Shown here: in pieces, positions 55,401 to 64,000 of the stretch
How the letters are laid out: the number at the start of each line of letters is the position of its first letter
Position numbering within the stretch: position 1 is the stretch's first letter
NCBI GenBank assembly: GCA_028826165.1
Contig: JAPDFW010000128.1
Span: forward strand, 62,001 to 126,000
Direction of reading: 5' to 3'
Length of the DNA: 64,000 nucleotides
Source: Anaeramoeba ignava
Lineage: Eukaryota > Metamonada > Anaeramoebidae
The notes under the pieces: generated by a model
Seen by the model: the letters and a program-made list of their open reading frames with translations, nothing else
What the model was told of the DNA's origin: nothing
Database searches by the model: none
Translations under genes and position numbers: made by a program

Positions 55401-57426
55401 TTCTTTAAAGGAATTTTTCTTTCTAAAATTGTCATCAAAACAAATAATTCCTAAAAGACTGCAACTTTCTTGTTGAACTCCTTTATCATCCTCAAAAAAT
55501 TCCATTGCTTTTTTCATTTTGGATATAAGTGCTTTGAGATCAGAGAAATGGTTGTTTTTGAATTCTTTGTAATTTTTTTCGGAAATTATTGAAAAATAGG
55601 AATGGAAAGAAAAGAAAAATATAATTTTTGGAAATGTGAAATGTACCAGAATTTTTTTTGATGATTGTTTCTATGGCTGAAAATGCATTTGCCTGAATTT
55701 TTGGGTTTTGAGAAAATTTTTTGATTACTTTCACAATGAGATCGAACGATTTGCTTTGTTGATCTGAGATTTTCTTTAGGAATTCAGCTATCTGGTTACT
55801 CTTTTCTTCTTTATATGTATTTGTTTATGTTTGATTTATTTTGGTAATAAAAAGTGAACAGGTCAGTTTTGTTATGAAGTGTTTTGATTACAAAATTTTA
55901 CTTGTTTTTATACTTTTTTTCTGATTAAATTCGACTTCTTAAATCAAGGAAAAATAAAAAATCAAAGAAAAATCAATTTTGGTTTGTTTTTTGAAAAAAG
56001 GAAAATTACTTCTTGTATAATACCAAAGACTCTCAAGTGCATCACATCCATATTCTTGTATTTTTGAATCCTTGGAATTTTTCGACATTGTGACATGTAT
56101 TCGTTCGAAAACTGAGGGAATATAATCTATCCATAATTTTTCAATCTTTGTTAATAGTTTTTCATTTTCTTTTTCTTTTTCTTTTTCATTTTCATTTTGA
56201 TTTTGATTTTCATTTTGATTTTGATTTTGATTTTCTTTTTTTTTTTCTTGTTGTCTATTGATTTTTTCTTTTATTTTTATGGAAGGTTAAAAATTTTTGA
56301 TTACAAAATCAGGAAAAAAATTACCAAAAAATGTGGAGATGATGATCAGTTGTTTGAAATGTGTTACTGCCAATTCGTTTGGCAGTTTCTGGAAGAATGA
56401 TTCCAGAAATTTTTTCATTTCCTCACTCAAACCATCTAAAGCAGATCTTTCATCTTCAATTTATTGATTTTATTTTTGAATTTTTATGAAAGATGTATAT
56501 GAATGAAATTTTTTTTGAATATTCCAAATTACCTTCAGTAGTACTAATAATTAGAAGTGCATCAAAAATTGAAGTTAAAATTGAAGTTAAAATTCCATCT
56601 TGATTATCCTGAAAAATATTAGAATTTGGTAAGGATTTGAGAATTTCTTTGAATTGCTGAATAACGAACTGACGAGTTTGTTGTTGTTCTTGTTTTTCTA
56701 TGTTAATTTCGAAAAGAAAAATGAAAAAAATTATTCCATTTCAAATGATATCAAAAAATTTTTCAAACTTTTCAATTCTTCTTCTTTTTTTTCGGAAAAA
56801 TAAGGAGGATTTTGCTCATTATTTTTTGCACATTCACACAAGAACTTTATCACTTTGAGAGAAAATCGTTTTTCTTTCATCTCTTTTTTGAATTTTTCAA
56901 CTTGAGTTTTGTTTGAATTGGTACATTTGTTTTTAAAAGTAGAAAGAAAAAAAGAATTGATCAATTTGTAAAAAAAGAATTTTTCAGTTATTGATTTTAT
57001 TTTGCCTACTCAAGGGTTGAACGAGTTGTTTTATTTTGTTGATTTCTTGGTTTTGATTTTGATTTTGATTTTCATTTGAATTTTCATTTTCAATTTCAAT
57101 TTCATTTTGATTTTCATTTGAATTTTCATTTTCAATTTCTTTTTCATTTTGATATGAAAATAAGGATTTAAGTTGAAATAAGAATGGAAATAAGGATGAC
57201 GTATTTGTGTTGTGTTTAACTTACTTAAAGAAAATATCTGATTCCTCCAACAGCTTTCCAATAAATCCTGAACAATGTTGTTTATTTTTTCTTGATTGAA
57301 ACCAGAGATTTGTAATTGCAAATTTGAAATAGAGTCGCTTTCGGGTTGAATGTTTTCTTTAGTTTGATCCTCCTTCTGGTCTTGATTGTCATCCATTTCA
57401 ATTTGGTGTTGAATGCTGCTGTTCAT
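52401..57426 (-). CDS. ARM-like repeat protein with about 23 exons, all introns phase 1
   Basis: Unrecognised multi-exon gene. Start MNSSIQHQIEMDDNQ at 57426; exon 1 ends 57225 (GTAAG). Following exons, each joining in phase 1: KIENENSNENQ...KQLVQPL; IEKFKKEMKEKRFSLKVIKF; KKQEQQQTRQFVIQQFKEIL; ERSALDGLSEEMKKFLESFF; IPSVFERIHVTMSKNSKDSK with IQEYGCDALESLW; SFDLIVKVIKKFSQNPKIQA; LKALISKMKKAMEFFEDDKG; GIKGIDLIMKAMISFPNIEQ with IQENGCRALRNNLW; HRVIERLVYAISQHPHNFTI; LQTDGIIEMILTAYYS; two short helical exons; then three copies of a three-exon module (52726-54160); and a last exon from about 52680 (DQTLKNKKKIFLRANQKKAQ) into a Q/N/K-S array ending 52401. Units resemble armadillo repeats (I..I...M......IQ..GC.AL..L), often one per exon. 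Short introns (about 50-100 nt) separate them. Confidence 0.6.
52726..54143 (-). repeat. Tandem triplication of a roughly 500-bp exon-intron module
   Basis: Near-identical blocks begin at 52726, 53223 and 53721 (ATTGAACAGAAACCTAAATT). Blocks 2 and 3 run about 420 bp and differ at only a handful of bases; block 1 is the same for about 365 bp and then diverges. Each block carries three phase 1 exons on the minus strand: one with NEATQFRLHILQNLQKEK, one with EILFKPNLRDLDFH and one with IKILISTYDVEQNPNEK. Confidence 0.9.
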
Positions 57427-57509
57427 TCTTGTGTTTTTTTTTCTATCAATTTGAAAAGAAAAAAATGAATTTTAATTTTTCATTTTCATTCTTTTTCTTT
57501 TTTTTGAAA
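57427..57509. promoter_or_regulatory. Compact bidirectional start region
   Basis: Only 83 bp separate the divergent ATGs at 57426 (minus) and 57510 (plus). It contains TTTTTCATTTTCATTC plus T-runs on the plus strand. The upstream ATG at 57465 would add a Phe/Ser-rich pyrimidine-tract peptide to the ankyrin protein and is not favoured. Confidence 0.4.
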
Positions 57510-60095
57510 ATGAATTTTGAATTTTTCTCAATTTGCCAAAATTTAATTAAAGAAAATAAAATTGAATTAATTCAAGACTTTTTAAAAGAAAATCAATTAA
57601 CAACAAAGCAACTTTCAAAATGTTTAACAATTTCGTTAATAAACAAAAGAACTTCAATAGAAATTATCAAATTATTGATAAAATCTGGAGCAAATGTAAA
57701 TTATAGAAATAGAAAAAGTCGAAGAACGGCTTTATTAACAGCAATATGTCATTCAAATTCAAATGAAGTGATTGATTTTCTTGTCAATTCAGGATCAAAT
57801 TTGAATATAAAAGATTCAAGAGGAAAATCGATTTTATATCATATTATGAAATACATGAAATCTGATACTCGGCATTTAATGAATTCTGTTTTAGAAAGAG
57901 GAGTGGAAATCAATCAAGAGGATAGATCAACTCAAAATGTTCTTTTTTATGCAATTATCAATCAACAGCCTTTTGGAATGATAAAATTTCTAATTGAAAA
58001 AGGAGCAAATGTTGATAGAAAAAATCTTTACGGAGAAAATTTAATGCATATTTGTGCAAAATACAGCCCAAATATTGGGTTATTTCAGTTATTAATTGAT
58101 AAAGGAATTGAAGTCAATGATACACAGCAGCATTTCAAAACGCCTCTTAGTTATTTACTCTTGGATTATCAAAAAAATGTTGAACAAATTAAATTTCTTG
58201 TTTCAAAGGGAGCAAATGTTGGGAAGTCATTGTTCTCTTTTGTTATGGATGCAAAATATTTTGAAATTGCTAAATTTGCGTTTTCCATTGATTCAACCTC
58301 AATTAATGAAAAAAATCGATTAAGTGAAACATTACTTCATCGGGCATGTCTCAGAAAGAACAACATCAAAAACATTGAATTGATTATCCAAAATGGAATT
58401 AATGTAAATGAAGTGGATTCCTTCGGGAGCACGGCTCTTCATGTTGCTTGCCAAAATAGATTAGAAAATGAAGTTATTAAATTACTCATTTCATCAGGAG
58501 TTGATCCATCAATTAAAAATTACTTTTCTTATGCATTGGAGTATTTCCACAAATGGGATATTTATAAAGATCCAGAATTACCAGAAATAATGCTTCTTCT
58601 TTTCAAAGGAATTGGAATTGATTCGAGAAATCAAATTCGTTTATCTGAAACTGCGTGGAGAAATTTCCTTAGTAATATGCCTAAAAACAACAAAGAGCTA
58701 AGTTCTGAGATTATCAATATTCTAGACACAATGATTAAATTGTCTTATCCGTATTCTCAGTCCTATCCCTTCAGAAGAGATACTCTAGAAGATTTAGCTT
58801 CATATTCCTATAAGAATCTTGAAGTATTCAAATTTTTGTTTGAAAAAGCTTTAGAGTTCAAATCCAAAATAAAATTCACAAACATTATCTATCATGTTTG
58901 CAACTATCCTGAAAGTTCTTCTCTGATCGTATATATTCTTGAATCGCTTCTAAAGCATCCTGACATCAATGTTGTTCTAAATCCATCATTTCTGAGTTTT
59001 TGCCATTATTCGCATGGAATTGAAGAATTTAAATTATTTCTCAAAATGGGAGTAGATGTAAATTACAAAGATACTTACAAAATTACACCTTTAATGTATG
59101 TATGTAAATTTTCTCCATCTTTTGCAAATATATCTTTCCTTATTGAATCAGGTGCAGATGCTTTTGCAAGGGATACTAATGGAAACTCGATATTGCATCA
59201 TTTCTGTCAATCAAGATCTTCGTCTCATAAACTTATTGATATTCCTGAATTGATGAAATTATTCAAATCAAAAGGATTAAGTATACATGATAAAAATAAC
59301 CGAAATGAAGATGCGTTGATTTGTAGTTGTTCAAATAAGTTCATTTCAGATCAACTAATTAGATATTTAATTGAAGATGGAGCAAATTTAAATTCAATTA
59401 ATTTTTCAAATCTGTCCGCATTTTCTTTATATTTACAGAACAAAAACCATTGTTTGGAAACAATTAAATTTTTTATTGAAAAAGGAATCAATCAAGAAAA
59501 TATTGAATCAGGTTTTATCCATTGGATTCTTGATATCTACGCTATTCATGATTGCCATCATCTTGAAACATTTAAATTCTTTTTTGAAAACAATCTTTTG
59601 GAAAACAAACAAAAAATTTTATTTGAAAATTCTCAAGTTCTTCATTACTTTACTGATATTGGTTCGATAACAGAAAATGAACTGAATGATTTATTTGTTC
59701 TTTTTATTAATAATGGAGCTAATATTGAAATTAAAACTAATCAGAATGAAAATCTTCTTCATTCAATTTGTCTCAAACATCCTTCTTTCATTCAATTAAC
59801 TAAATTTTTACTAAGTTTAAATTTGGATTTAAATGCAGTTACTAATTCTAAGCAAACTCCTTTATCAATCATTTGCGAATTTTCTAATTCGAAAGAATTA
59901 ATTCCAATTTTACTTTCTAAAGGTGCAAATCCAAATTATCCACAAAATTGCATTGATTTAATAAAAAGAAATCATTTTTATTTTAAAAGTCAATTTAAAG
60001 ACATAGAATATTTGTTTTGGTATGGAGCAGAATGGAAAAATCCACCAGTAATATTTCCTCAATTTATCACCAAAATTTTTTTCAAATTAAATTAA
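57510..60095 (+). CDS. Ankyrin-repeat protein
   Basis: About 861 aa from ATG 57510, one exon. Ankyrin repeats run through most of the length, recognisable by '(L/F)LI..GA(N/D)(V/I)N....G.(S/T).LH..C': for example IIKLLIKSGANVNYRN, MIKFLIEKGANVDRKNLYGE, LLHRACLRKNNIKNIELIIQ, ALHVACQNRLENEVIKLLIS, NISFLIESGADAFARDTNGN and LIPILLSKGANPNYPQ. Some internal repeats are degenerate (about 58550-58990). No F-box, SOCS, kinase or membrane segment is evident. Likely a protein-interaction scaffold; partners unknown. Confidence 0.9.
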   Translation: MNFEFFSICQNLIKENKIELIQDFLKENQLTTKQLSKCLTISLINKRTSIEIIKLLIKSGANVNYRNRKSRRTALLTAICHSNSNEVIDFLVNSGSNLNIKDSRGKSILYHIMKYMKSDTRHLMNSVLERGVEINQEDRSTQNVLFYAIINQQPFGMIKFLIEKGANVDRKNLYGENLMHICAKYSPNIGLFQLLIDKGIEVNDTQQHFKTPLSYLLLDYQKNVEQIKFLVSKGANVGKSLFSFVMDAKYFEIAKFAFSIDSTSINEKNRLSETLLHRACLRKNNIKNIELIIQNGINVNEVDSFGSTALHVACQNRLENEVIKLLISSGVDPSIKNYFSYALEYFHKWDIYKDPELPEIMLLLFKGIGIDSRNQIRLSETAWRNFLSNMPKNNKELSSEIINILDTMIKLSYPYSQSYPFRRDTLEDLASYSYKNLEVFKFLFEKALEFKSKIKFTNIIYHVCNYPESSSLIVYILESLLKHPDINVVLNPSFLSFCHYSHGIEEFKLFLKMGVDVNYKDTYKITPLMYVCKFSPSFANISFLIESGADAFARDTNGNSILHHFCQSRSSSHKLIDIPELMKLFKSKGLSIHDKNNRNEDALICSCSNKFISDQLIRYLIEDGANLNSINFSNLSAFSLYLQNKNHCLETIKFFIEKGINQENIESGFIHWILDIYAIHDCHHLETFKFFFENNLLENKQKILFENSQVLHYFTDIGSITENELNDLFVLFINNGANIEIKTNQNENLLHSICLKHPSFIQLTKFLLSLNLDLNAVTNSKQTPLSIICEFSNSKELIPILLSKGANPNYPQNCIDLIKRNHFYFKSQFKDIEYLFWYGAEWKNPPVIFPQFITKIFFKLN

Positions 60096-60142
60096 ATTAA
60101 ATTTTTATTAAAAAAAAAACAAAGTCAAAAGGTTCTATTCAT

Positions 60143-60889
60143 ATGAAAATAAATCAATTATTCCTTAAAACATATAAAAGTTATCAAGAAGATTTTTTAA
60201 ATTTATTCAAAAGACAAGAATTAACTGATTATAAAATTCAATGTAAAGATGGATTCATTTTAATTCATAAATTAATTCTTACTTCAAGATTATATTTAGA
60301 AAATGAATCAGAACAAGAAATTTTACAAAAATTCTTAAATTTTGCTTTTCAAGCATCAAAAACAGAAATGGAAATTATTGTTGAATTTCTTTATTCAGGA
60401 ATCATTGAAATGAGCAATTATGAAAATGATTTCAAATTTCTTGAAAAATTTGCTCAAAATTTAGGTTTTCCTAAAAATTGGATTATTCAAAAATCAGGAA
60501 AAATTGGATTAATTCATGATTTAGAAAAACTTTATCAAGATGAAAAATCAAAAGATTTCACAATTATTTTTCAAGATGAAACAACAATTAAAGTTCATAA
60601 ATTAATTTTAATTGCAAGATCTAATTTATTTAGAGGAATGTTTCTCAGTGTTGTTGATAATTCCAATCAAGTTCATGATTACAGTGAAATTCCTTCAAAA
60701 ACAATGAAAAATTTAATTGGTTTTCTTTATTTAGATTCATGTTCTTCATTTGAAAATTCTGAAATTGAATATTTTCAAAAAGCAAAAGATTATTTCCAAT
60801 TAAATGAAAATTGCTCTTTAGATTTATTTTTTTCTCAACCTTCATTAGCAAATCAATATTTTAATGATGAATATCTCAATAGAAAATAA
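60143..60889 (+). CDS. BTB-domain protein without propeller
   Basis: 248 aa, one exon, starting 47 bp after the ankyrin gene's stop. Two BTB-like units: the first (FLNLFKRQELTDYKIQCKDG, IHKLILTSR) is degenerate, the second is clear (KDFTIIFQDETTIKVHKLIL, RSNLFRGMFLSVVDNSNQ, DYSEIPSKTMKNLIGFLY). The layout and wording parallel the C-terminal 240 residues of the RCC1-BTB protein at 60958-62703 (RSELYRGMFLSVTEDTSNKV, DYSELSNKSFQ). So it looks like the C-terminal half of that family without the RCC1 propeller, from partial duplication or loss. Confidence 0.88.
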   Translation: MKINQLFLKTYKSYQEDFLNLFKRQELTDYKIQCKDGFILIHKLILTSRLYLENESEQEILQKFLNFAFQASKTEMEIIVEFLYSGIIEMSNYENDFKFLEKFAQNLGFPKNWIIQKSGKIGLIHDLEKLYQDEKSKDFTIIFQDETTIKVHKLILIARSNLFRGMFLSVVDNSNQVHDYSEIPSKTMKNLIGFLYLDSCSSFENSEIEYFQKAKDYFQLNENCSLDLFFSQPSLANQYFNDEYLNRK

Positions 60890-60957
60890 AATCAAAAAAG
60901 AAATTAATTTTGATTTTGATTTTAATTTTGATTTTGATTTTAATTTTGATTTTAATT

Positions 60958-62703
60958 TTAATTTTGATTTTGATTATTAAATTTTTTAATTAATAAATCA
61001 AATAAATTTGGATTTGTTTGATTTAATTGAAAATAATCAATTCCTCTTTCTAATTCATTAATTATTTCTTTTGTAATTTTAATTCCTTTTTTAATTTGAT
61101 TTGAATAAATCCAATATTCTAATATTTGAAATGATTTATTACTTAATTCACTATAATCTGTAACTTTATTTGAAGTATCTTCTGTTACAGATAAAAACAT
61201 TCCTCGATATAATTCACTTCTCATTATTAATATTAATTTGGGAAATTTATATTGTTTTTCTTTTCTTTCAATAATAAAATCTTTTTCATTTTCATTTTCA
61301 TTTAAATAAATTCTTTTCATTGTTTCTTCAATTTTTTCATTAGAATTTATAATTTCTTTAATTTCATAATATAATTTTGGATTTATTATTCTATTTGAAT
61401 AAATCATTTCAAATATTTGATTTGATTCTTTAATTGATTTTTTTGAAATAATTTCTTGAAGTTTTTCAATTTCATTTTCATCTTGATTTAATCTATATTT
61501 CAATATTAATTTATGAGCTTCAATTATTTCTCCATTTTCTGTTTTAAATGAAATATCACAAAATTCTTTTCTTTTAAATAGTTTTATCAAATCTTCTTCA
61601 AGATTGGAAAAAGGAGGAGAATAATAATAAAGAAATGAATTATTATATCCACAAGAAATATGATAATTGAAAATATCTCCATTAAATCTTAATTCAGGAA
61701 GTTCAATTTGAATTGGAATTGATTGTGTATTTGTATCTCCAGTTCCTAATTGACCATATAAATTACTTCCAAATGAAATAAATTTTTCATTGTATGTCAA
61801 GATCAAAGTATGATAACTTCCAACAGAAAAATCAAGAATATTATCATTTTCAAATAAAGGTGATTTGATTTCAGTAAATTCATAAGTATATTCATCTTCT
61901 TTACCAAGTCCATTATATTGATAATATCCACATGAATAAAGTTTTCTTTTTTCATCTTCATTTTCATCTTCAATCAACATTATTGAATGATTAAAACCAC
62001 ATTGAATATCAATTATTTTACCTTTTGGAATATTTTGGATTTTGGTTAGATTTTGGATTTTTCGTCTTCTTATCCCTAACCCAAGTTGACCTTCATTATT
62101 ATTTCCGCATCCAAATAGTTCTTGATTTGAATTTAAAAGGAAAACAGAACTTGAAGAATTTCCTGAAAATATTTTAGAAACATTTTTCATCATTAAAATA
62201 GGGTTTCTTGTTCTTTCAAGTGTTTTAGAATCAAAACCAAGTTGTCCCTGGTAATTTTCGCCAATTCCATAAACATTTTGATTTGAAGTTAATAAGTAAA
62301 TTGAATTAAATCCAGAAACAATATCTTGAATTATTCTATCATTTTTATCTTCAATTAATGATGAAATATTGATAAATTTATTTGGATTTTGAGGATTTAT
62401 ATCTCTTCCTTTGGCAAACACATTTCCTTCTTTTGTTAAAATAGTTTCATCTTCAAAACCACTTGATACTTTTTGAATATTTTCAAATTTGGAAATGATT
62501 GAATAATATGAGTTGTCAGTCGCTTTGCAATTTTCAAAGAGGAAAATTGTTGTTGCTTTTCCTGTTGAAATTTGTTTAATTTGTTTTTCATTTTCATTTT
62601 CATTTTCAAATTTAAATTGAATAGGCTTTATTACTCTTTCTTCTCGTTCATTTTTGATAAGTTTTGGATATGAATTTTGACCAAAAAATATAATTTCATT
62701 CAT
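60958..62703 (-). CDS. RCC1-repeat protein with C-terminal BTB domains
   Basis: 581 aa, one exon. Residues 1-355 form an RCC1-type propeller: NVYGIGENYQGQLGFDSKTL, QELFGCGNNNEGQLGLG, FISFGSNLYGQLGTGDTNTQ and IDIQCGFNHSIML all carry the 'G.N..GQLG.G' signature. Residues 370-581 hold a degenerate BTB (LFKRKEFCDISFKTENGE, EAHKLILKYRL) and a second BTB (KDFIIERKEKQYKFPKLIL, RSELYRGMFLSV). It is convergent with the BTB-only gene (69 bp between stops) and head-to-head with a close paralogue. The likely role is a scaffold or ubiquitin-ligase adaptor; GEF activity toward Ran should not be assumed from RCC1 repeats. Confidence 0.93.
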   Translation of the reverse strand: MNEIIFFGQNSYPKLIKNEREERVIKPIQFKFENENENEKQIKQISTGKATTIFLFENCKATDNSYYSIISKFENIQKVSSGFEDETILTKEGNVFAKGRDINPQNPNKFINISSLIEDKNDRIIQDIVSGFNSIYLLTSNQNVYGIGENYQGQLGFDSKTLERTRNPILMMKNVSKIFSGNSSSSVFLLNSNQELFGCGNNNEGQLGLGIRRRKIQNLTKIQNIPKGKIIDIQCGFNHSIMLIEDENEDEKRKLYSCGYYQYNGLGKEDEYTYEFTEIKSPLFENDNILDFSVGSYHTLILTYNEKFISFGSNLYGQLGTGDTNTQSIPIQIELPELRFNGDIFNYHISCGYNNSFLYYYSPPFSNLEEDLIKLFKRKEFCDISFKTENGEIIEAHKLILKYRLNQDENEIEKLQEIISKKSIKESNQIFEMIYSNRIINPKLYYEIKEIINSNEKIEETMKRIYLNENENEKDFIIERKEKQYKFPKLILIMRSELYRGMFLSVTEDTSNKVTDYSELSNKSFQILEYWIYSNQIKKGIKITKEIINELERGIDYFQLNQTNPNLFDLLIKKFNNQNQN

Positions 62704-62802
62704 TTTCTATTTTCTATTTTCTATTTTCTATTTTTTATTTTTTTGAAAAGAAAAAAAAAATGATTTTTGATTTTCATTTTTTTCATTTTTTTCATTTCAA
62801 AA
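62704..62802. promoter_or_regulatory. 99-bp bidirectional start region between RCC1-BTB paralogues
   Basis: Separates divergent ATGs at 62703 (minus) and 62803 (plus). The plus side has TTTTCATTTTTTTCATTTTTTTCATTT directly before the ATG. The minus side has four AAAATAG repeats (TTTTCTATTTTCTATTTT on the plus strand). Confidence 0.4.
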
Positions 62803-64000
62803 ATGAATGAAATTATATTTTTTGGTTTAAATAAATATCCAAAACTTTTCAAAAATAAATCAAAAAAAATAATAATAAAACCAATTCAATTTAAATTTGA
62901 AAATGAAAATAAAAATGAAAATGAAAATGAAAAACAAATTAAACAAATTTCTTCAAGTTATTTTTCAACAATTTTCCTTTTTAAAAATGGAAAAGCAATA
63001 GAATATTTAGAATATTCAAAACAAAATCCTCAAAAAATCCAAATTGAAGAAAATATTCAAAAAGTAACTGTTGGTTTTGAAGATGAAGCTATTTTAACAA
63101 TAGAAGGAAATGTATTTGCCAAAGGATTTAATATTAATCCAAAAAATCGAAAAAAATTTATCAATATTTCATCATTAATTGAAGATACAAATGATAGAAT
63201 AATTCAAGATATTGTTTCTGGAAGAAATTCAATTTACTTATTAACTTCAAATCAAAATGTTTATGGAATTGGTTCAAATCATTATGGCCAATTTGGTTTT
63301 GATTCTAAAACACTTAAAGAAACAGAAAAACCAATTTTAATGATGAAAAACGTTTCTAAAATATTTTCAGGAAATTCTTCTGAACATATTTTTCTTTTAA
63401 ATTCAAATCAAGAACTATTTGGATGCGGATATAATTATGATGGTCAACTTGGATTAGGAAAATCAAGAAAAGAAGAAAAAGAAATCCAAAATTTAACCAA
63501 AATCCAAAATATTCCAAAAGGCAAAATAATTGATATTCAATGTGGTTTTAATCATTCAATAATGTTGATTGAAGATGAAAATCAAAATCCAAAAAGAAAA
63601 CTTTATTCATGTGGTTATCATCAATCTAATGGACTTGGCAAAGATGAAGATGAATATACTTATGAATTTACTGAAATCAAATCATCTTTATTTGAAAATG
63701 ATAATATTCTTGAAATTTCTTTTGGATGTGATCATACTTTGATTTTAACTACCAATGAAAAATTAATTGGATTTGGATATAATGAATATGGTCAATTAGG
63801 AACTGGAGATACAAAATGGCAATTAATTCCAATTCAAATTGAACTTCCTAAATTAAGATTTAATGAAGAAATTTCTAATTATCATATTTATTGTGGATAC
63901 CACAAATCATTTCTTTATTATTCTCCTCCTTCTTTTTCCAATCTTGAAGAAGATTTGATAAAATTATTTAGAAGAAAAGAATTTTGTAATATTTCATTTA
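62803..64000 (+). CDS. RCC1-BTB paralogue, 3' partial at window end
   Basis: Open from ATG 62803 to the window edge (399 codons). Starts MNEIIFFGLNKYPKLF, almost the same as the minus-strand neighbour (MNEIIFFGQNSYPKLI). RCC1 blades: NVYGIGSNHYGQFGFDSKTL, QELFGCGYNYDGQLGLG, LIGFGYNEYGQLGTGDTKW, with GFNHSIMLIEDEN. The sequence ends just inside the first BTB unit (LIKLFRRKEFCNISF). High identity with the neighbour indicates a recent inverted duplication. Confidence 0.92.
   Translation, partial: MNEIIFFGLNKYPKLFKNKSKKIIIKPIQFKFENENKNENENEKQIKQISSSYFSTIFLFKNGKAIEYLEYSKQNPQKIQIEENIQKVTVGFEDEAILTIEGNVFAKGFNINPKNRKKFINISSLIEDTNDRIIQDIVSGRNSIYLLTSNQNVYGIGSNHYGQFGFDSKTLKETEKPILMMKNVSKIFSGNSSEHIFLLNSNQELFGCGYNYDGQLGLGKSRKEEKEIQNLTKIQNIPKGKIIDIQCGFNHSIMLIEDENQNPKRKLYSCGYHQSNGLGKDEDEYTYEFTEIKSSLFENDNILEISFGCDHTLILTTNEKLIGFGYNEYGQLGTGDTKWQLIPIQIELPKLRFNEEISNYHIYCGYHKSFLYYSPPSFSNLEEDLIKLFRRKEFCNISF

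Overview
Organism. The window is eukaryotic nuclear DNA. It is extremely AT-rich and has GT-AG introns (62 to about 1000 nt, many swollen by simple repeats). Its genes include eL6, CDC7, GINS PSF1, a BIG-type Sec7 Arf-GEF, an SNX9-like sorting nexin, an SLC25 carrier and several BTB, RCC1, Kelch, ankyrin and TLDc proteins. The N-(Q/E) low-complexity arrays, the BTB/RCC1/Kelch paralogues and the T-rich start regions fit a free-living amoeboid protist. An Anaeramoeba-like metamonad is my best guess (inference from general resemblance, not a database match); another AT-rich amoeba is possible. I see no prokaryotic, viral or transposase genes. Layout, 1-20 kb: the C-terminal part of an RNF213-like giant protein (+); a tiny ORF resembling an SMP-domain start (+); a C-terminally membrane-anchored repeat protein (-); ribosomal protein eL6 (+, 3 exons); two repeat-bearing coiled-coil proteins (+); a diacylglycerol/sphingosine-type lipid kinase interrupted by huge repeats (+); and another coiled-coil protein (+). 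Layout, 20-38 kb: a BIG-type Arf-GEF (-, at least 9 exons), an SH3-PX-BAR sorting nexin (-, 4 exons), a REEP/DP1/HVA22 ER-shaping protein (-, 2 exons), a CEP70-like centrosomal protein (+), CDC7 kinase (-, 4 exons) and a homeodomain protein (-). Layout, 38-52 kb: a 1.8 kb 12-bp satellite running into the last exon of a C2orf69-like hydrolase (-, 3 exons); a structured-RNA candidate; Kelch-BTB (+); an SLC25 carrier (-); a 2 kb satellite of about 144-bp units; BTB-TLDc (-); mannose-6-phosphate isomerase (-, 2 exons); and GINS PSF1 (-). Layout, 52-64 kb: a roughly 23-exon ARM-like repeat gene (-) in which every intron I could place is phase 1 and a three-exon module is triplicated; an ankyrin protein (+); a BTB-only protein (+); and a head-to-head pair of RCC1-BTB paralogues (- and +, the latter cut by the window end). 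How genes work together: there are no operons. Some themes recur: DNA replication initiation (CDC7, PSF1), membrane traffic and shaping (BIG, SNX9-like, REEP), and BTB-family proteins that are candidate CUL3-type adaptors. Exon models were joined by hand using GT/AG sites, reading phase and family alignment recalled from knowledge. Where exon lengths summed to a whole number of codons I say so.
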